In this document: positions 7,909-15,844 of the stretch, one piece after another
Layout of the letters: every line of letters begins with the position of its first letter
How positions within the stretch are numbered: the stretch's first letter is position 1
Assembly: GCF_001044255.1 (NCBI RefSeq)
Contig: NZ_JYNX01000058.1
Span: forward strand, 24,155 to 57,201
Reading direction: 5' to 3'
DNA: 33,047 nucleotides
From: Mycolicibacterium chubuense
Lineage (GTDB): Bacteria; Actinomycetota; Actinomycetes; Mycobacteriales; Mycobacteriaceae
Program-made: the position numbers and the translations under genes
The notes under the pieces: model-generated
The model's database searches: none
Seen by the model: the letters and a program-made list of their open reading frames with translations, nothing else
What the model was told of the DNA's origin: nothing

Positions 7909-7948
7909 TATCATGGACCGATACACGGTTCCTGCTGGGGCCGTGTAT
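7909..7948 (+). promoter_or_regulatory. Putative greA promoter and 5' leader hairpin
   Basis: TATCAT at 7909-7914 is a plausible -10 hexamer, which would place transcription start near 7921. From exactly there, ATACACGG (7921-7928) and CCGTGTAT (7941-7948) form a perfect eight-base stem with a 12-base loop. The leader to the greA start at 8077 would then be about 156 bases with a hairpin at its 5' end. I see no clear -35 box. The remaining leader shows no recognisable riboswitch. Regulatory function is inference. Confidence 0.3.
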
Positions 7949-8076
7949 TGCTGCATTTGAGAGCCGATCGACCGGCGACGGATGCGGCGATACACGTACG
8001 ACAGCCCCGGCGCCGTGAACCGGAGAACTTTTCACGCACACAGCGATGAAAGCGACGACGACAGGAGCGCGCCGAC

Positions 8077-8571
8077 ATGACCGATACCCAGGTCACCTGG
8101 CTGACCGAAGAGGCCTTCGACAGGTTGAAGGCCGAACTGGACCAGTTGATCGCGAATCGTCCCGTCATCGCCGCCGAGATCAACGACCGGCGCGAAGAGG
8201 GCGACCTCCGCGAGAACGGCGGCTACCACGCCGCCCGCGAGGAGCAGGGCCAGCAGGAGGCCCGCATCCGCCAGCTGCAGGAACTGCTCAACAACGCCAA
8301 GGTCGGCGAGGCCCCCAAGCAGTCCGGCGTCGCCCTGCCGGGCTCGGTGGTCAAGGTCTACTACGACGACGACGAGGGCGACACCGAGACGTTCCTGATC
8401 GCCACCCGGCAGGAGGGCGTCAGCGACGGCAAGCTCGAGGTCTACTCGCCGAACTCCCCGCTGGGCGGCGCGCTGATCGACGCCAAGGTCGGCGAGACCC
8501 GCACTTACACGGTGCCCAACGGCAATACGGTCAAGGTGACGCTGGTCTCCGCGGAGCCGTATCACGGCTGA
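8077..8571 (+). CDS. greA: Transcription elongation factor GreA
   Basis: GreA binds the secondary channel of RNA polymerase and stimulates cleavage of backtracked RNA so that arrested complexes can resume. The 164-residue length is typical. The N-terminal coiled coil (residues about 8-80) carries the family signature [27 protein letters not shown], whose acidic tip Asp and Glu coordinate the catalytic magnesium. The C-terminal FKBP-like domain contains [36 protein letters not shown]. The ATG at 8077 is preceded by an AGGAG ribosome site. The GPP34 gene follows six bases after the stop codon, suggesting a shared transcript. Confidence 0.98.
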   Translation: MTDTQVTWLTEEAFDRLKAELDQLIANRPVIAAEINDRREEGDLRENGGYHAAREEQGQQEARIRQLQELLNNAKVGEAPKQSGVALPGSVVKVYYDDDEGDTETFLIATRQEGVSDGKLEVYSPNSPLGGALIDAKVGETRTYTVPNGNTVKVTLVSAEPYHG

Positions 8572-8576
8572 CCGCC

Positions 8577-9248
8577 GTGGCGCAGATCGCCGAGGACCTG
8601 TTGTTGCTTCTGCTGGACAACGGGTCCGCACAGCCCGGGCTGGACAATCCGCGGCGTGGCCACGTGCTGGCCGCCGCGACCCTGCTCGACATCGCGTACT
8701 CCTGCCGGGTGCGCCCGTCGGTCGACGGTGAACCCGTCCCGCCGGGCCGCCTGGTGGCGCTCGACGCCGCGGGGCCGTCCGATCCTGTCATCGCACCCGC
8801 GCTGGACTACCTGCGTGCCACCCCGCGCCGGCCGGCCGACGCGATCAAGGTCCTGGCCCGGCGCACCGAGGGCCGCCTCCTCGAACACCTCGAGCGGATG
8901 GGTCAGCTTCGCCGGGTCAGCTTGCCGAGCAAAGGTTTTCGTCGGCGCGAGGCTTTTCCGCTGACCGACCGACGCCGGGCCGGGCCGGCCCGTGACGCGG
9001 TTCTGGCGGCACTGTTCGACCGCAGGCCGCCCGCTGCACAGGCAGCGGCGATCATCACGGTGCTGCACGCCGCCGACGGGCTCGGTGCGCTGCTCAGCCT
9101 CAACGACCGGGGCTGGCGCTGGGTGCACGCCCGTGCCGGGGAGATCGCCAGCGGCAGCTGGGTCGACGAGTCCCCGACGGGCATGGCCGAGGTGAACCTG
9201 GCGGTCACCGCGTCCGCGGTGCGCCAGGCGCTCGCGCAGCTGTCTTAG
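8577..9248 (+). CDS. GPP34 (GOLPH3/VPS74-like) family protein
   Basis: The 223-residue product has the GPP34 pattern. It opens with IAEDLLLLLLDNGSAQPG and continues with RGHVLAAATLLDIAYSCRV. Further family blocks are LDYLRATPRRPADAIKVLARR, LLEHLERMGQLRRVS with a downstream FPLTD-RR segment, and a C-terminal AAIITVLHAADGLGALL helix. In eukaryotes GOLPH3 binds phosphatidylinositol-4-phosphate on Golgi membranes; actinobacterial members are numerous but their role is unknown. The GTG at 8577 is chosen because the conserved domain begins two residues later and the greA stop is at 8571; no clear ribosome site is visible. Its stop codon overlaps that of convergent metB by three bases. Confidence 0.85.
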   Translation: MAQIAEDLLLLLLDNGSAQPGLDNPRRGHVLAAATLLDIAYSCRVRPSVDGEPVPPGRLVALDAAGPSDPVIAPALDYLRATPRRPADAIKVLARRTEGRLLEHLERMGQLRRVSLPSKGFRRREAFPLTDRRRAGPARDAVLAALFDRRPPAAQAAAIITVLHAADGLGALLSLNDRGWRWVHARAGEIASGSWVDESPTGMAEVNLAVTASAVRQALAQLS

Positions 9249-10417
9249 GACAGGGCCTGCTCGACGTCGCCGAGCAGATCGGCGACGTCCTCGATCCCGA
9301 CCGACAGACGCACCAGATCGTCGGGCACCTCCAGCTGGGATCCGGCGGTCGAGGCGTGCGTCATCGCGCCGGGGTACTCGATCAGGGACTCCACCCCGCC
9401 GAGCGATTCGGCGAGGATGAAGATCTCGGTGCGGGCGCAGAAGTCGCGCGCGGCCTGCGGGCCACCCTTCAACCGGAGCGACACCATCCCGCCGAAGCCA
9501 CTCATCTGCTTGGCGGCGACGTCGTGGTGGGGGTGGCCCGGCAGGCCCGGGTAGAGAACGGTCTCGACGGCGGGATGCCCGTCGAGGAACTCCGCGACGG
9601 CCGCGGCGTTCTCGCTGTGCCGCTGCATCCGCAACGGCAGGGTCTTCAGGCCTCGGATGGTCAGGTAGGCGTCGAACGGACCCGGCACGGCGCCGGCGCC
9701 GTTCTGCAGGAAGGCGAACGCCTCGTCGAGCGCCTCGTCGTTGGTGAGCAGCGCGCCGCCCACGACGTCGGAGTGCCCGCCGATGTACTTGGTGGTCGAG
9801 TGCAGCACGATGTCGGCGCCCAGCGTCAGCGGCTGCTGCAGCGCCGGCGAGGCGAAGGTGTTGTCGACGAGCACCTTGGCCTTCTTTTCCGCGGCCAGCG
9901 CCGCGATCGCGGCGATGTCCGCGATCGACAGCAGCGGATTGGTGGGCGTCTCCACCCAAATCAGCTTGGTGCGGTCGGTGATCGCCGCCCGCACCAGGTC
10001 CAGGTCGCCCAGCGCGACCGCGGTGTAGCTGATGCCCCACAGCGAGAACACCTTGTCGATCAACCGAAATGTGCCGCCGTAGGCGTCGTCGGGAATGACG
10101 ATGTGGTCACCGGGTCGCAGCACCGCCCGCAGCACGCAGTCGGTGGCGGCCATGCCCGAGCTGAACGCCCGCCCGTAGGACGCCGACTCCATGGCGGCCA
10201 GCGCGGCCTCGAGCGCCGAGCGGGTCGGATTGCCGGTACGCGCGTACTCGAAGCCGCCGCGCAGCCCGCCGACGCCGTCCTGGGCGAACGTGGAGCTGGC
10301 GTAGATCGGAGGGTTGACCACTCCGGTCGCCGGGTCAGGCCGGTATCCGGCGTGAATGGCCTTGGTGGCGGGGCCGAGGGCGCGGAAATGGTCGGCTGCG
10401 CTGCGCTGCTCGCTCAT
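9245..10417 (-). CDS. metB: Cystathionine gamma-synthase
   Basis: MetB is a PLP enzyme that joins O-acetyl- or O-succinyl-homoserine with cysteine to form cystathionine; close relatives act as cystathionine gamma-lyases or O-acylhomoserine sulfhydrylases. The 390-residue protein shows the Cys/Met metabolism PLP fold: YARTGNPTRSALE, FSSGMAATD for phosphate binding, WVETPTNPLL, VDNTFASPALQQP, and HSTTKYIGGHSDVVGG with the PLP Lys at residue 210. The ATG at 10417 is close to a -10-like TACCCT (minus strand, 10426-10431), eight bases before the start, so the leader is very short. It is divergent from the acyl-CoA dehydrogenase gene with only 32 bases between. M. tuberculosis Rv1079 is the equivalent by position. 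Confidence 0.95.
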   Translation of the reverse strand: MSEQRSAADHFRALGPATKAIHAGYRPDPATGVVNPPIYASSTFAQDGVGGLRGGFEYARTGNPTRSALEAALAAMESASYGRAFSSGMAATDCVLRAVLRPGDHIVIPDDAYGGTFRLIDKVFSLWGISYTAVALGDLDLVRAAITDRTKLIWVETPTNPLLSIADIAAIAALAAEKKAKVLVDNTFASPALQQPLTLGADIVLHSTTKYIGGHSDVVGGALLTNDEALDEAFAFLQNGAGAVPGPFDAYLTIRGLKTLPLRMQRHSENAAAVAEFLDGHPAVETVLYPGLPGHPHHDVAAKQMSGFGGMVSLRLKGGPQAARDFCARTEIFILAESLGGVESLIEYPGAMTHASTAGSQLEVPDDLVRLSVGIEDVADLLGDVEQALS

Positions 10418-10449
10418 GGTGGCCCAGGGTAGCGGTGTAGAACTTATCC
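10418..10449. promoter_or_regulatory. Compressed divergent promoter region metB / acyl-CoA dehydrogenase
   Basis: Only 32 bases separate the two divergent start codons. TACCCT on the minus strand (10426-10431) lies eight bases before the metB ATG, and TAGAAC on the plus strand (10438-10443) lies six bases before the ATG at 10450. Neither start has a ribosome site. Each promoter's -35 region must lie inside the opposite coding sequence. Leaderless or near-leaderless transcription in both directions is the simplest reading. Confidence 0.35.
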
Positions 10450-11628
10450 ATGTCCACCGAAGGCGTCACCTCGATCGAAAGCCTGTTGGACCTCGACTCG
10501 CTGCTGAGTGCCGAGGACATCGACCTGCGCACGATGGTGCGCCAGTTCGGTGAGCAACGGCTGCGCCCGCACATCGCCGAATGGTTCGAGACCGGCCAAG
10601 TGCCGGTTCGCGACCTCGCCGTCGAGATCGGCAAGCTGGGTCTGCTCGGCATGCACCTGACCGGATACGGCTGCAGCGGGTCGAGCGCGACGGCCTACGG
10701 CCTGGTGTGCCAGGAGCTCGAGGCCGTGGACAGCGGGCTGCGCAGCCTCGTCTCGGTGCAGGGTTCGCTGGCGATGTTCGCCATCCACCACTGGGGCAGC
10801 GAGGAGCAGCGCGAGCAGTGGCTGCCCGGGATGGCCGCCGGTGAGCTGATCGGCTGCTTCGGGCTGACCGAACCCGACTTCGGCTCCAACCCGGGCGGGA
10901 TGCGCACCACCGCGCGGCGCGACGGGTCGGACTGGATCCTCAACGGGTCGAAGATGTGGATCACCAACGCCTCGGTGGCCGACGTCGCGATCGTGTGGGC
11001 CCGCGCCGACGACGGCGTGCTCGGCTTCGCGGTGCCGACGTCGACCCCAGGATTCAGCGCCCGCGAGATGACGCACAAGATGTCGCTGCGGGCGTCGGTC
11101 ACCTCCGAGTTCAGCCTCGACGACGTGCGGGTGCCCGAGGACGCGAGACTGCCGGGCGCCCGGGGACTGTCGGGTCCGTTGAGCTGTCTGTCCGAGGCAC
11201 GCTTCGGCATCGTGTTCGGCGCTGTCGGGGCTGCGCGGGACTGCCTCGAGTCGGCCCTCGACTACGTCGGCAGCCGGCAGGTCTTCGACAAGACGCTGGC
11301 CGGGTATCAGTTGACGCAGGCCAAGATCGCCGACATGGCCGTGGAACTGGGCAAGGCGCAGCTGCTGGCGCTGCACCTGGGCCGCCTCAAGGACGAGGGC
11401 CGCATCCGGCCCGAGCAGGTCAGCGTCGGCAAGCTGAACAACGTCCGCGAAGCCATCAAGATCGCGCGACAGTGCCGAACCTTGTTGGGCGCCAACGGAA
11501 TCACGCTGGAGTATCCAGTGATCCGGCACGCCAACAACCTGGAGTCGGTGCTCACCTACGAGGGCACCTCGGAGGTGCACCAGCTGGTCATCGGTCAGGC
11601 GTTGACCGGCGTCAGCGCGTTCCGCTGA
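10450..11628 (+). CDS. Acyl-CoA dehydrogenase, glutaryl-CoA dehydrogenase-like
   Basis: This is a 392-residue FAD acyl-CoA dehydrogenase whose motifs match glutaryl-CoA dehydrogenase (oxidation and decarboxylation of glutaryl-CoA to crotonyl-CoA in lysine and tryptophan breakdown). Diagnostic stretches are QELEAVDSGLRSLVSVQGS, containing the substrate-binding Arg of GCDH, GCFGLTEPDFGSNPGGM, and LNGSKMWITNASVADVAIVWAR. Near the C-terminus are ARQCRTLLGANGITLEYPVIRHANNLESV and LTYEGTSEVHQLVIG with the catalytic Glu at about residue 371. The length equals that of GCDH. No partner gene such as an electron-transfer flavoprotein or a glutaryl-CoA pathway gene is adjacent. The start has no ribosome site and may be leaderless. 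Confidence 0.88.
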   Translation: MSTEGVTSIESLLDLDSLLSAEDIDLRTMVRQFGEQRLRPHIAEWFETGQVPVRDLAVEIGKLGLLGMHLTGYGCSGSSATAYGLVCQELEAVDSGLRSLVSVQGSLAMFAIHHWGSEEQREQWLPGMAAGELIGCFGLTEPDFGSNPGGMRTTARRDGSDWILNGSKMWITNASVADVAIVWARADDGVLGFAVPTSTPGFSAREMTHKMSLRASVTSEFSLDDVRVPEDARLPGARGLSGPLSCLSEARFGIVFGAVGAARDCLESALDYVGSRQVFDKTLAGYQLTQAKIADMAVELGKAQLLALHLGRLKDEGRIRPEQVSVGKLNNVREAIKIARQCRTLLGANGITLEYPVIRHANNLESVLTYEGTSEVHQLVIGQALTGVSAFR

Positions 11629-11646
11629 CGCCGGCCCCGGCCCGCT

Positions 11647-12363
11647 CTAGTAGTGGTGGGTCGGCGGCTGCGAGTGCTGACCCTGCGGGGCCAACGGCAC
11701 ACAGACCGTCGTCATGATCTTGTCGGCGAGCGTCTGCCGCTTGGCGTCCCACAGCGGGAACAGGTAGCCGATGTAGCAGATGATCGCGTCGACGAGGTGG
11801 GCGAGCTGGCGCACGATCGACAACCCGAAACCGATGGGCTGCCAGGTCTTCTCGCTGACCACCTTGAACTTCATCACCGACTTGCCGATGCTCGAGCCCG
11901 TGGTGCCCTGGCGGTAGCCGTAGTTCCACACGACGTAGACCAGCGACAGCACCGAGGCCAGGAAGGTGGCCAGCGACCCCACGACGGAGTAGCTCGAGGT
12001 GCAGGAGTAGCCGCCGTTGATGGTCGTGCAGTTGTTGTCTCCGGTGGCGATCGCGATGCCCTGCCCGATGCCGGCCAGGATGAACACCGGGATGTTGTCG
12101 ATGAACCATGCGGCCACCCGCGAGATCCACGGTGTGTAGCTCTCTTTCGGCAGCACCTGTGCGGGGGCCGACGGCGGGTAGCCGCCCTGCTGCGGCGGCG
12201 GGAAGCCGCCCGGCGGGTAATTGCCTTGCGGGGGCGGCGGATATCCGCCCGGAGGCGGTGGCGGGGTGTAGCCGCCCTGCGGGGTCGGCTGGCCCGGCGG
12301 CGGGTAGCCACCCGGCGGGGGGTAGCCACCCGGTGGCGGGTAACCGCCTGGAGTGTCTGTCAT
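11647..12363 (-). CDS. pra: Proline-rich antigen homologue, RDD-family membrane protein
   Basis: The 238-residue product matches the mycobacterial proline-rich antigen (Rv1078, Pra). Residues 1-70 are a low-complexity tail built of PPGGYP-type repeats. An RDD domain follows, with YTPWISRVAAWFIDNIPVFIL, a second membrane segment about residues 125-150, and GYRQGTTGSSIGKSVMKFKVV, a core motif of the family. The last membrane segment lies near residues 185-205 and is followed by LFPLWDAKRQTLADKIM. RDD proteins are membrane proteins of largely unknown activity, some linked to ion transport. The ATG has a clear GAGGAGGGAG ribosome site. It lies 18 bases after a paralogue on the same strand and converges on the acyl-CoA dehydrogenase. 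Confidence 0.93.
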   Translation of the reverse strand: MTDTPGGYPPPGGYPPPGGYPPPGQPTPQGGYTPPPPPGGYPPPPQGNYPPGGFPPPQQGGYPPSAPAQVLPKESYTPWISRVAAWFIDNIPVFILAGIGQGIAIATGDNNCTTINGGYSCTSSYSVVGSLATFLASVLSLVYVVWNYGYRQGTTGSSIGKSVMKFKVVSEKTWQPIGFGLSIVRQLAHLVDAIICYIGYLFPLWDAKRQTLADKIMTTVCVPLAPQGQHSQPPTHHY

Positions 12364-12381
12364 CGAATCTCCCTCCTCGAA

Positions 12382-13014
12382 TCAGATCGGCAACGCAACG
12401 TGGTTCAGGACTTTGTCGACGAGCGTCTGACGCTTCTCGTCCCACAGCGGGAACAGCACGGCGATCAACCAGACGATGCCGACGCAGAGCCCCGCGATGA
12501 CCCAGTAGATGATCTCGCGAACGAAGGACATGCCGAAACCGACCGGCTGCCCGGTCTTTTCGCTCACGATCTTGAACTTCATGACGCCCTTGCCGATGCT
12601 CGACCCCGTGGTCCCCTGCCGGTAGCCGAGGTTCCAGACCCAGTAGGCCAGGGCGAGGATCGCGGTGACGGCGATCGCGATCTGACCCGTGGTCGAGGCA
12701 CCGCTGGCGCAGAACTCGCCGAGGTCGTACTCCGAAGTGTCGGTGACGCAGGCGGTCTCTTGTGTGCCGAGCAGGATGCCCACACCGATGCCCTGGAGGA
12801 TCAGTAACGGGATGACGTCGATCACCCACGCCAGCACTCTGCTGAGCCATGGGGTGTAGGCCGACTTCGGTAGCCCCGCCGCCGGGCCCGCGGGCGCCGC
12901 GGGGTAACCCATCATCCCCTGCGGTGGATAGCCTCCGGCTGACGGCGGTGGCGGCGGATACCCGCCCGGTGGTGGTGGCGGCGGAGGGCTCGCAGGGGGT
13001 GGTTGATCGGTCAT
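12382..13014 (-). CDS. RDD-family proline-rich membrane protein, tandem paralogue of pra
   Basis: The 210-residue protein has the same plan as its downstream neighbour. A Pro/Gly-rich N-terminus (about 45 residues) precedes YTPWLSRVLAWVIDVIPLLIL. Two Cys-containing extracytoplasmic stretches and a second helix follow, then the near-identical core GYRQGTTGSSIGKGVMKFKIV. The C-terminal helix precedes LFPLWDEKRQTLVDKVLNHV. The strong match to pra shows a tandem duplication, with the N-terminal repeats diverging most. I recall only one copy (Rv1078) in M. tuberculosis, so the duplication may be lineage-specific or one copy may have been lost. The pair is probably one operon with its promoter in 13015-13067. 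Function is unknown. Confidence 0.88.
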   Translation of the reverse strand: MTDQPPPASPPPPPPPGGYPPPPPSAGGYPPQGMMGYPAAPAGPAAGLPKSAYTPWLSRVLAWVIDVIPLLILQGIGVGILLGTQETACVTDTSEYDLGEFCASGASTTGQIAIAVTAILALAYWVWNLGYRQGTTGSSIGKGVMKFKIVSEKTGQPVGFGMSFVREIIYWVIAGLCVGIVWLIAVLFPLWDEKRQTLVDKVLNHVALPI

Positions 13015-13067
13015 GATGCCTTCCAGTCAGTTGCTTAGCTGGGACAAGCGAGAACACCATACCTGAG

Positions 13068-13090
13068 AAAAGCCTGCGAGCAGGGGTTTT
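13068..13090 (-). terminator. Probable intrinsic terminator of cbs
   Basis: On the minus strand, CCTGC-TC-GCAGG is followed by CTTTT and preceded by AAAACC, so the A and T runs can extend the stem. It lies 67 bases beyond the cbs stop codon and before the pra paralogue on the same strand. The stem is short and the loop only two bases, so confidence is moderate. Confidence 0.45.
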
Positions 13091-13156
13091 ACGGTCTGCT
13101 CCGCGTGGGGGGCAGCGCGGTTCACGGCGTTTGCCAGCCGTCGGGGACAGCGTCGA

Positions 13157-14551
13157 TCAGCGGCGCGAGCTGGTGTCCGACAGGTAGCCCAGCAGATCGT
13201 GGCGGGTCAGCACGCCGACCGGCTTGCCCTCCTCCACCACCATCACCGCGTCGCACTCCCGCAGTGTCTTGGCCGCGGTGCTGACCAGTTCGCCGGCGCC
13301 GATCAGCGGCAGCGCGGGGCTCATGTGCTGGGAGACCGCGTCGGCGAGCTTCGCGCGTCCCTCGAACACCGCGGAGAGCAGCTCGCGTTCGGAGACGCTG
13401 CCGGCGACCTCCCCGGCCATCACCGGTGGTTCGGCCCCGACGACCGGCATCTGCGACACCCCGTACTCGCGCAGGATGCCGATCGCGTCGCGCACGGTTT
13501 CCGACGGATGCGTGTGCACCAGGTCGGGCAGCGCGCCCGACTTGCCGCGCAGCACGTCTCCGACCGTGGACTCGGCGACCGATCCGTCGAGCCGGCTGCG
13601 CAGGAATCCATAGGACGACATCCAGCCGTCGTTGAAGATCTTCGACAGGTATCCGCGTCCGCCGTCGGGCAGCAGCACGACGACGAGCGCGTCAGGGCCC
13701 TCCCGTTCGGCGACCTGGATCGCCGCGTGGGCGGCCATCCCGCACGATCCGCCGACCAGAAGCGCCTCTTCGCGGGCCAGCCGCCGCGTCATGTCGAACG
13801 AGTCGGCGTCGGAGACCGCGATGATCTCGTCGGGCACCGACGGGTCGTAGGCCGACGGCCAGAAGTCCTCGCCGACGCCCTCCACGAGGTAGGGGCGCCC
13901 GGTGCCGCCGGAGTACACGGACCCTTCCGGGTCGACGCCGATGACCTTGACCCGGCCGCCGGAGACCTCCTTGAGGTAGCGGCCGGCGCCGGTGATCGTC
14001 CCGCCGGTGCCGACGCCCGCGACGAAGTGGGTGATCTTGCCGTCGGTGTCGGCCCAGATCTCCGGGCCGGTTGTCTCGTAGTGGCTCTCCGGGCCCATCG
14101 GGTTCGAGTACTGGTCGGGCTTCCAGGCGCCCTCGATCTCGGTGACCAGCCGGTTGGACACGCTGTAGTAGCTGTCCGGGTCATCGGGTGCGACGGCGGT
14201 GGGGCACACCACGACGTCGGCGCCGTAGGCGCGCAGCACGTTCTGCTTGTCCTCGCTGACCTTGTCCGGGCACACGAAGATGCACCGGTAGCCGCGCTGC
14301 TGGGCCACCAGCGCCAGCCCCACGCCGGTGTTGCCCGACGTCGGTTCGACGATGGTGCCGCCGGGCTTGAGCTCGCCGCTGGCCTCGGCGGCGTCGATCA
14401 TCTTGATCGCGATGCGGTCCTTGGAGCTGCCGCCGGGGTTGAGGTACTCGACTTTGGCGGCCACCGTGCCCGCCCCCTCGGGGACGACGGAGTTCAGCTG
14501 CACCAGAGGGGTGTTGCCGATGAGCTCACTGACGTGCCGGGCGATCCGCAT
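13157..14551 (-). CDS. cbs: Cystathionine beta-synthase
   Basis: Cbs condenses serine (or O-acetylserine) with homocysteine to cystathionine, the first step of reverse transsulfuration. The 464-residue length equals that of M. tuberculosis Rv1077. The PLP domain has NPGGSSKDRIA with Lys44, the TSGNTGVGLA phosphate loop at residues 71-80, VAGVGTGGTITGAGRYLKE, and GGSCGMAAH. The C-terminal third holds two CBS domains (LVHTHPSETVRDAIGILREYGVSQMPVV and about 395-460, ending EGKPVGVLTRHDLLGYL). The N-terminal heme motif of animal enzymes is absent. The ATG at 14551 is preceded by GACGAT ending six bases upstream, compatible with leaderless transcription. It lies 29 bases downstream of lipU on the same strand. 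Confidence 0.96.
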   Translation of the reverse strand: MRIARHVSELIGNTPLVQLNSVVPEGAGTVAAKVEYLNPGGSSKDRIAIKMIDAAEASGELKPGGTIVEPTSGNTGVGLALVAQQRGYRCIFVCPDKVSEDKQNVLRAYGADVVVCPTAVAPDDPDSYYSVSNRLVTEIEGAWKPDQYSNPMGPESHYETTGPEIWADTDGKITHFVAGVGTGGTITGAGRYLKEVSGGRVKVIGVDPEGSVYSGGTGRPYLVEGVGEDFWPSAYDPSVPDEIIAVSDADSFDMTRRLAREEALLVGGSCGMAAHAAIQVAEREGPDALVVVLLPDGGRGYLSKIFNDGWMSSYGFLRSRLDGSVAESTVGDVLRGKSGALPDLVHTHPSETVRDAIGILREYGVSQMPVVGAEPPVMAGEVAGSVSERELLSAVFEGRAKLADAVSQHMSPALPLIGAGELVSTAAKTLRECDAVMVVEEGKPVGVLTRHDLLGYLSDTSSRR

Positions 14552-14580
14552 GCGTCCATCGTCTCAGGCCCGGTGAACGA

Positions 14581-15651
14581 CTACCAGGTGGCCTCTCGGA
14601 TGTACTCGCCGATCTGCTTGATCGAGCGGCCGGCCTCCGGCACCGCGGGCGCACCGAGCTGGAAGACATGCATCTGACCGGGCCAGATGCGGACCTCTAC
14701 CGGAACGCCCGACGCGGCGAGCAGCCGGGCGGCCTTGCGCGCATCGCTGAGCAGAACCTCCGAGCCGGACACGTGGATGAGCGTGCGCGGCAATCCGGGT
14801 TCGATGTGGTCGAGCGGCTCGAAGACCTCTTCGGGCTTGCCGTCGACGATGCGCTTGGACCCTGCCTGCTCGATCAGCTCGACCAGCGCGTGAAAAGCCT
14901 TGGGCGGGAACATGACATCGCTGCGGATGTTCGGGTGGTCGGCCCGCGCCTCGTTGTCGATCTCGAACAGCGGGGACATCGTGACGATCGCCGCGGGGGT
15001 CTCGGCGCCGTACCCCTCGACACCTTCGAACTGCAGGCGCTCGGCGAGGGACAGCGCCAGATAACCGCCGGCCGAATCACCGGCGAGCACGATCTGGTCC
15101 GGCTCGTAACCGGTCTCTCGCAGCCACCGGTAGGCGTCGAAGCAGTCGTCGAGGGCGGTGCCCACGGAGTGCTTGGGGATCATCCGGTAGTTCACGACGA
15201 GCACCGGCGCATCGGCGTAGCGGGACAGCGCGGTCACCAGCCGGCCGTGGGTGTTCACCCCGCACGTCAGGAATGCGCCGCCGTGCATGTAGAGAATCAC
15301 GCTGCGCTTGCCGTCGGCCGGCAGCACACCGGAGGCGCGGACCAGCTGCGCGGTGCAGTGCGGCAGGCCGATGGTCGCGCGCACGGTACCGGGCACCGGG
15401 CGGATGACCCGCGCCGCGAAGTCGACCAGACCCCACGGCCACGGCAACTTGGGGGCGTAGCTGCCCACGGAGAGGAACGGCTTGATCGTCGCCATCGCCG
15501 CCAGGCCCATCAGTCGGCCGGCGATGCTCGGCCCGTCCTCGACCACCTCGACGGGCGCACCGTCACTGACCGGGAAGCGGCGCGGTTTGTGCCCTCGACC
15601 TGGTCTGACACCGAGGTGTGCAGAACTGGGGATCTTGCTCGGTGCCGTCAT
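14581..15651 (-). CDS. lipU: Alpha/beta hydrolase of the hormone-sensitive lipase family (LipU)
   Basis: The 356-residue esterase or lipase has the HSL oxyanion motif HGGAF (around residue 123), the nucleophile in GDSAGGY (Ser about 193), an acid in VSGSEVLLSDA, and the catalytic His in WPGQMHVFQLG. It corresponds to M. tuberculosis LipU (Rv1076), which I recall as about 297 residues, so this copy appears to have a longer N-terminus. Two starts are possible. The ATG at 15651 has GGGAG eight bases upstream and is preferred over the GTG at 15660. The substrate is unknown; short- to medium-chain acyl esters are usual. It is divergent from the GDSL esterase across a comparatively AT-rich 193-base region. 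Confidence 0.9.
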   Translation of the reverse strand: MTAPSKIPSSAHLGVRPGRGHKPRRFPVSDGAPVEVVEDGPSIAGRLMGLAAMATIKPFLSVGSYAPKLPWPWGLVDFAARVIRPVPGTVRATIGLPHCTAQLVRASGVLPADGKRSVILYMHGGAFLTCGVNTHGRLVTALSRYADAPVLVVNYRMIPKHSVGTALDDCFDAYRWLRETGYEPDQIVLAGDSAGGYLALSLAERLQFEGVEGYGAETPAAIVTMSPLFEIDNEARADHPNIRSDVMFPPKAFHALVELIEQAGSKRIVDGKPEEVFEPLDHIEPGLPRTLIHVSGSEVLLSDARKAARLLAASGVPVEVRIWPGQMHVFQLGAPAVPEAGRSIKQIGEYIREATW

Positions 15652-15844
15652 CGCCACCACTCCCTACGCCGTTGTAGTCCCAGGACAAGCCAAGATACTC
15701 AGACAAGCTCGTAACTTAGCTTGGCATCTGTAACCATTATCACAATTGTCTAAACGTTATTGGTACCGGAGTTGATACCGCACCGTGACCGCCGATTACC
15801 TCTGCAACGCGCGAATCGGCCGAAATCGCACCTAAACTGACGAC
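15652..15844. promoter_or_regulatory. AT-rich divergent regulatory region lipU / GDSL esterase
   Basis: This gap is markedly richer in A and T than its surroundings. It contains short palindromes ACAATTGT, AACGTT and GGTACC within about 25 bases (around 15743-15766) and a direct repeat of GTAAC spaced 14 bases apart. TAAACT at 15833-15838 is a -10 hexamer ending six bases before the GTG at 15845, as in leaderless mycobacterial genes. No -35 box or known operator is recognisable for lipU. Confidence 0.4.

Noticed and set aside
8582-10040. Long minus-strand frame overlapping GPP34 and metB
   Set aside because: It runs antisense to GPP34 and in a different frame through metB; both real genes have family motifs, and this one is Arg/Gly-rich with none.
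10436-10449. KstR half-site (TAGAAC) upstream of the GCDH-like gene
   Set aside because: The second half GTTnnA at the required spacing is missing; the sequence is better explained as a -10 element.
12160-12360. Tandem repeat or CRISPR-like array
   Set aside because: The repeated GGCGGGTAGCC-type units encode the PPGGYP repeats of the pra N-terminus; the units are directly joined and lack spacers.
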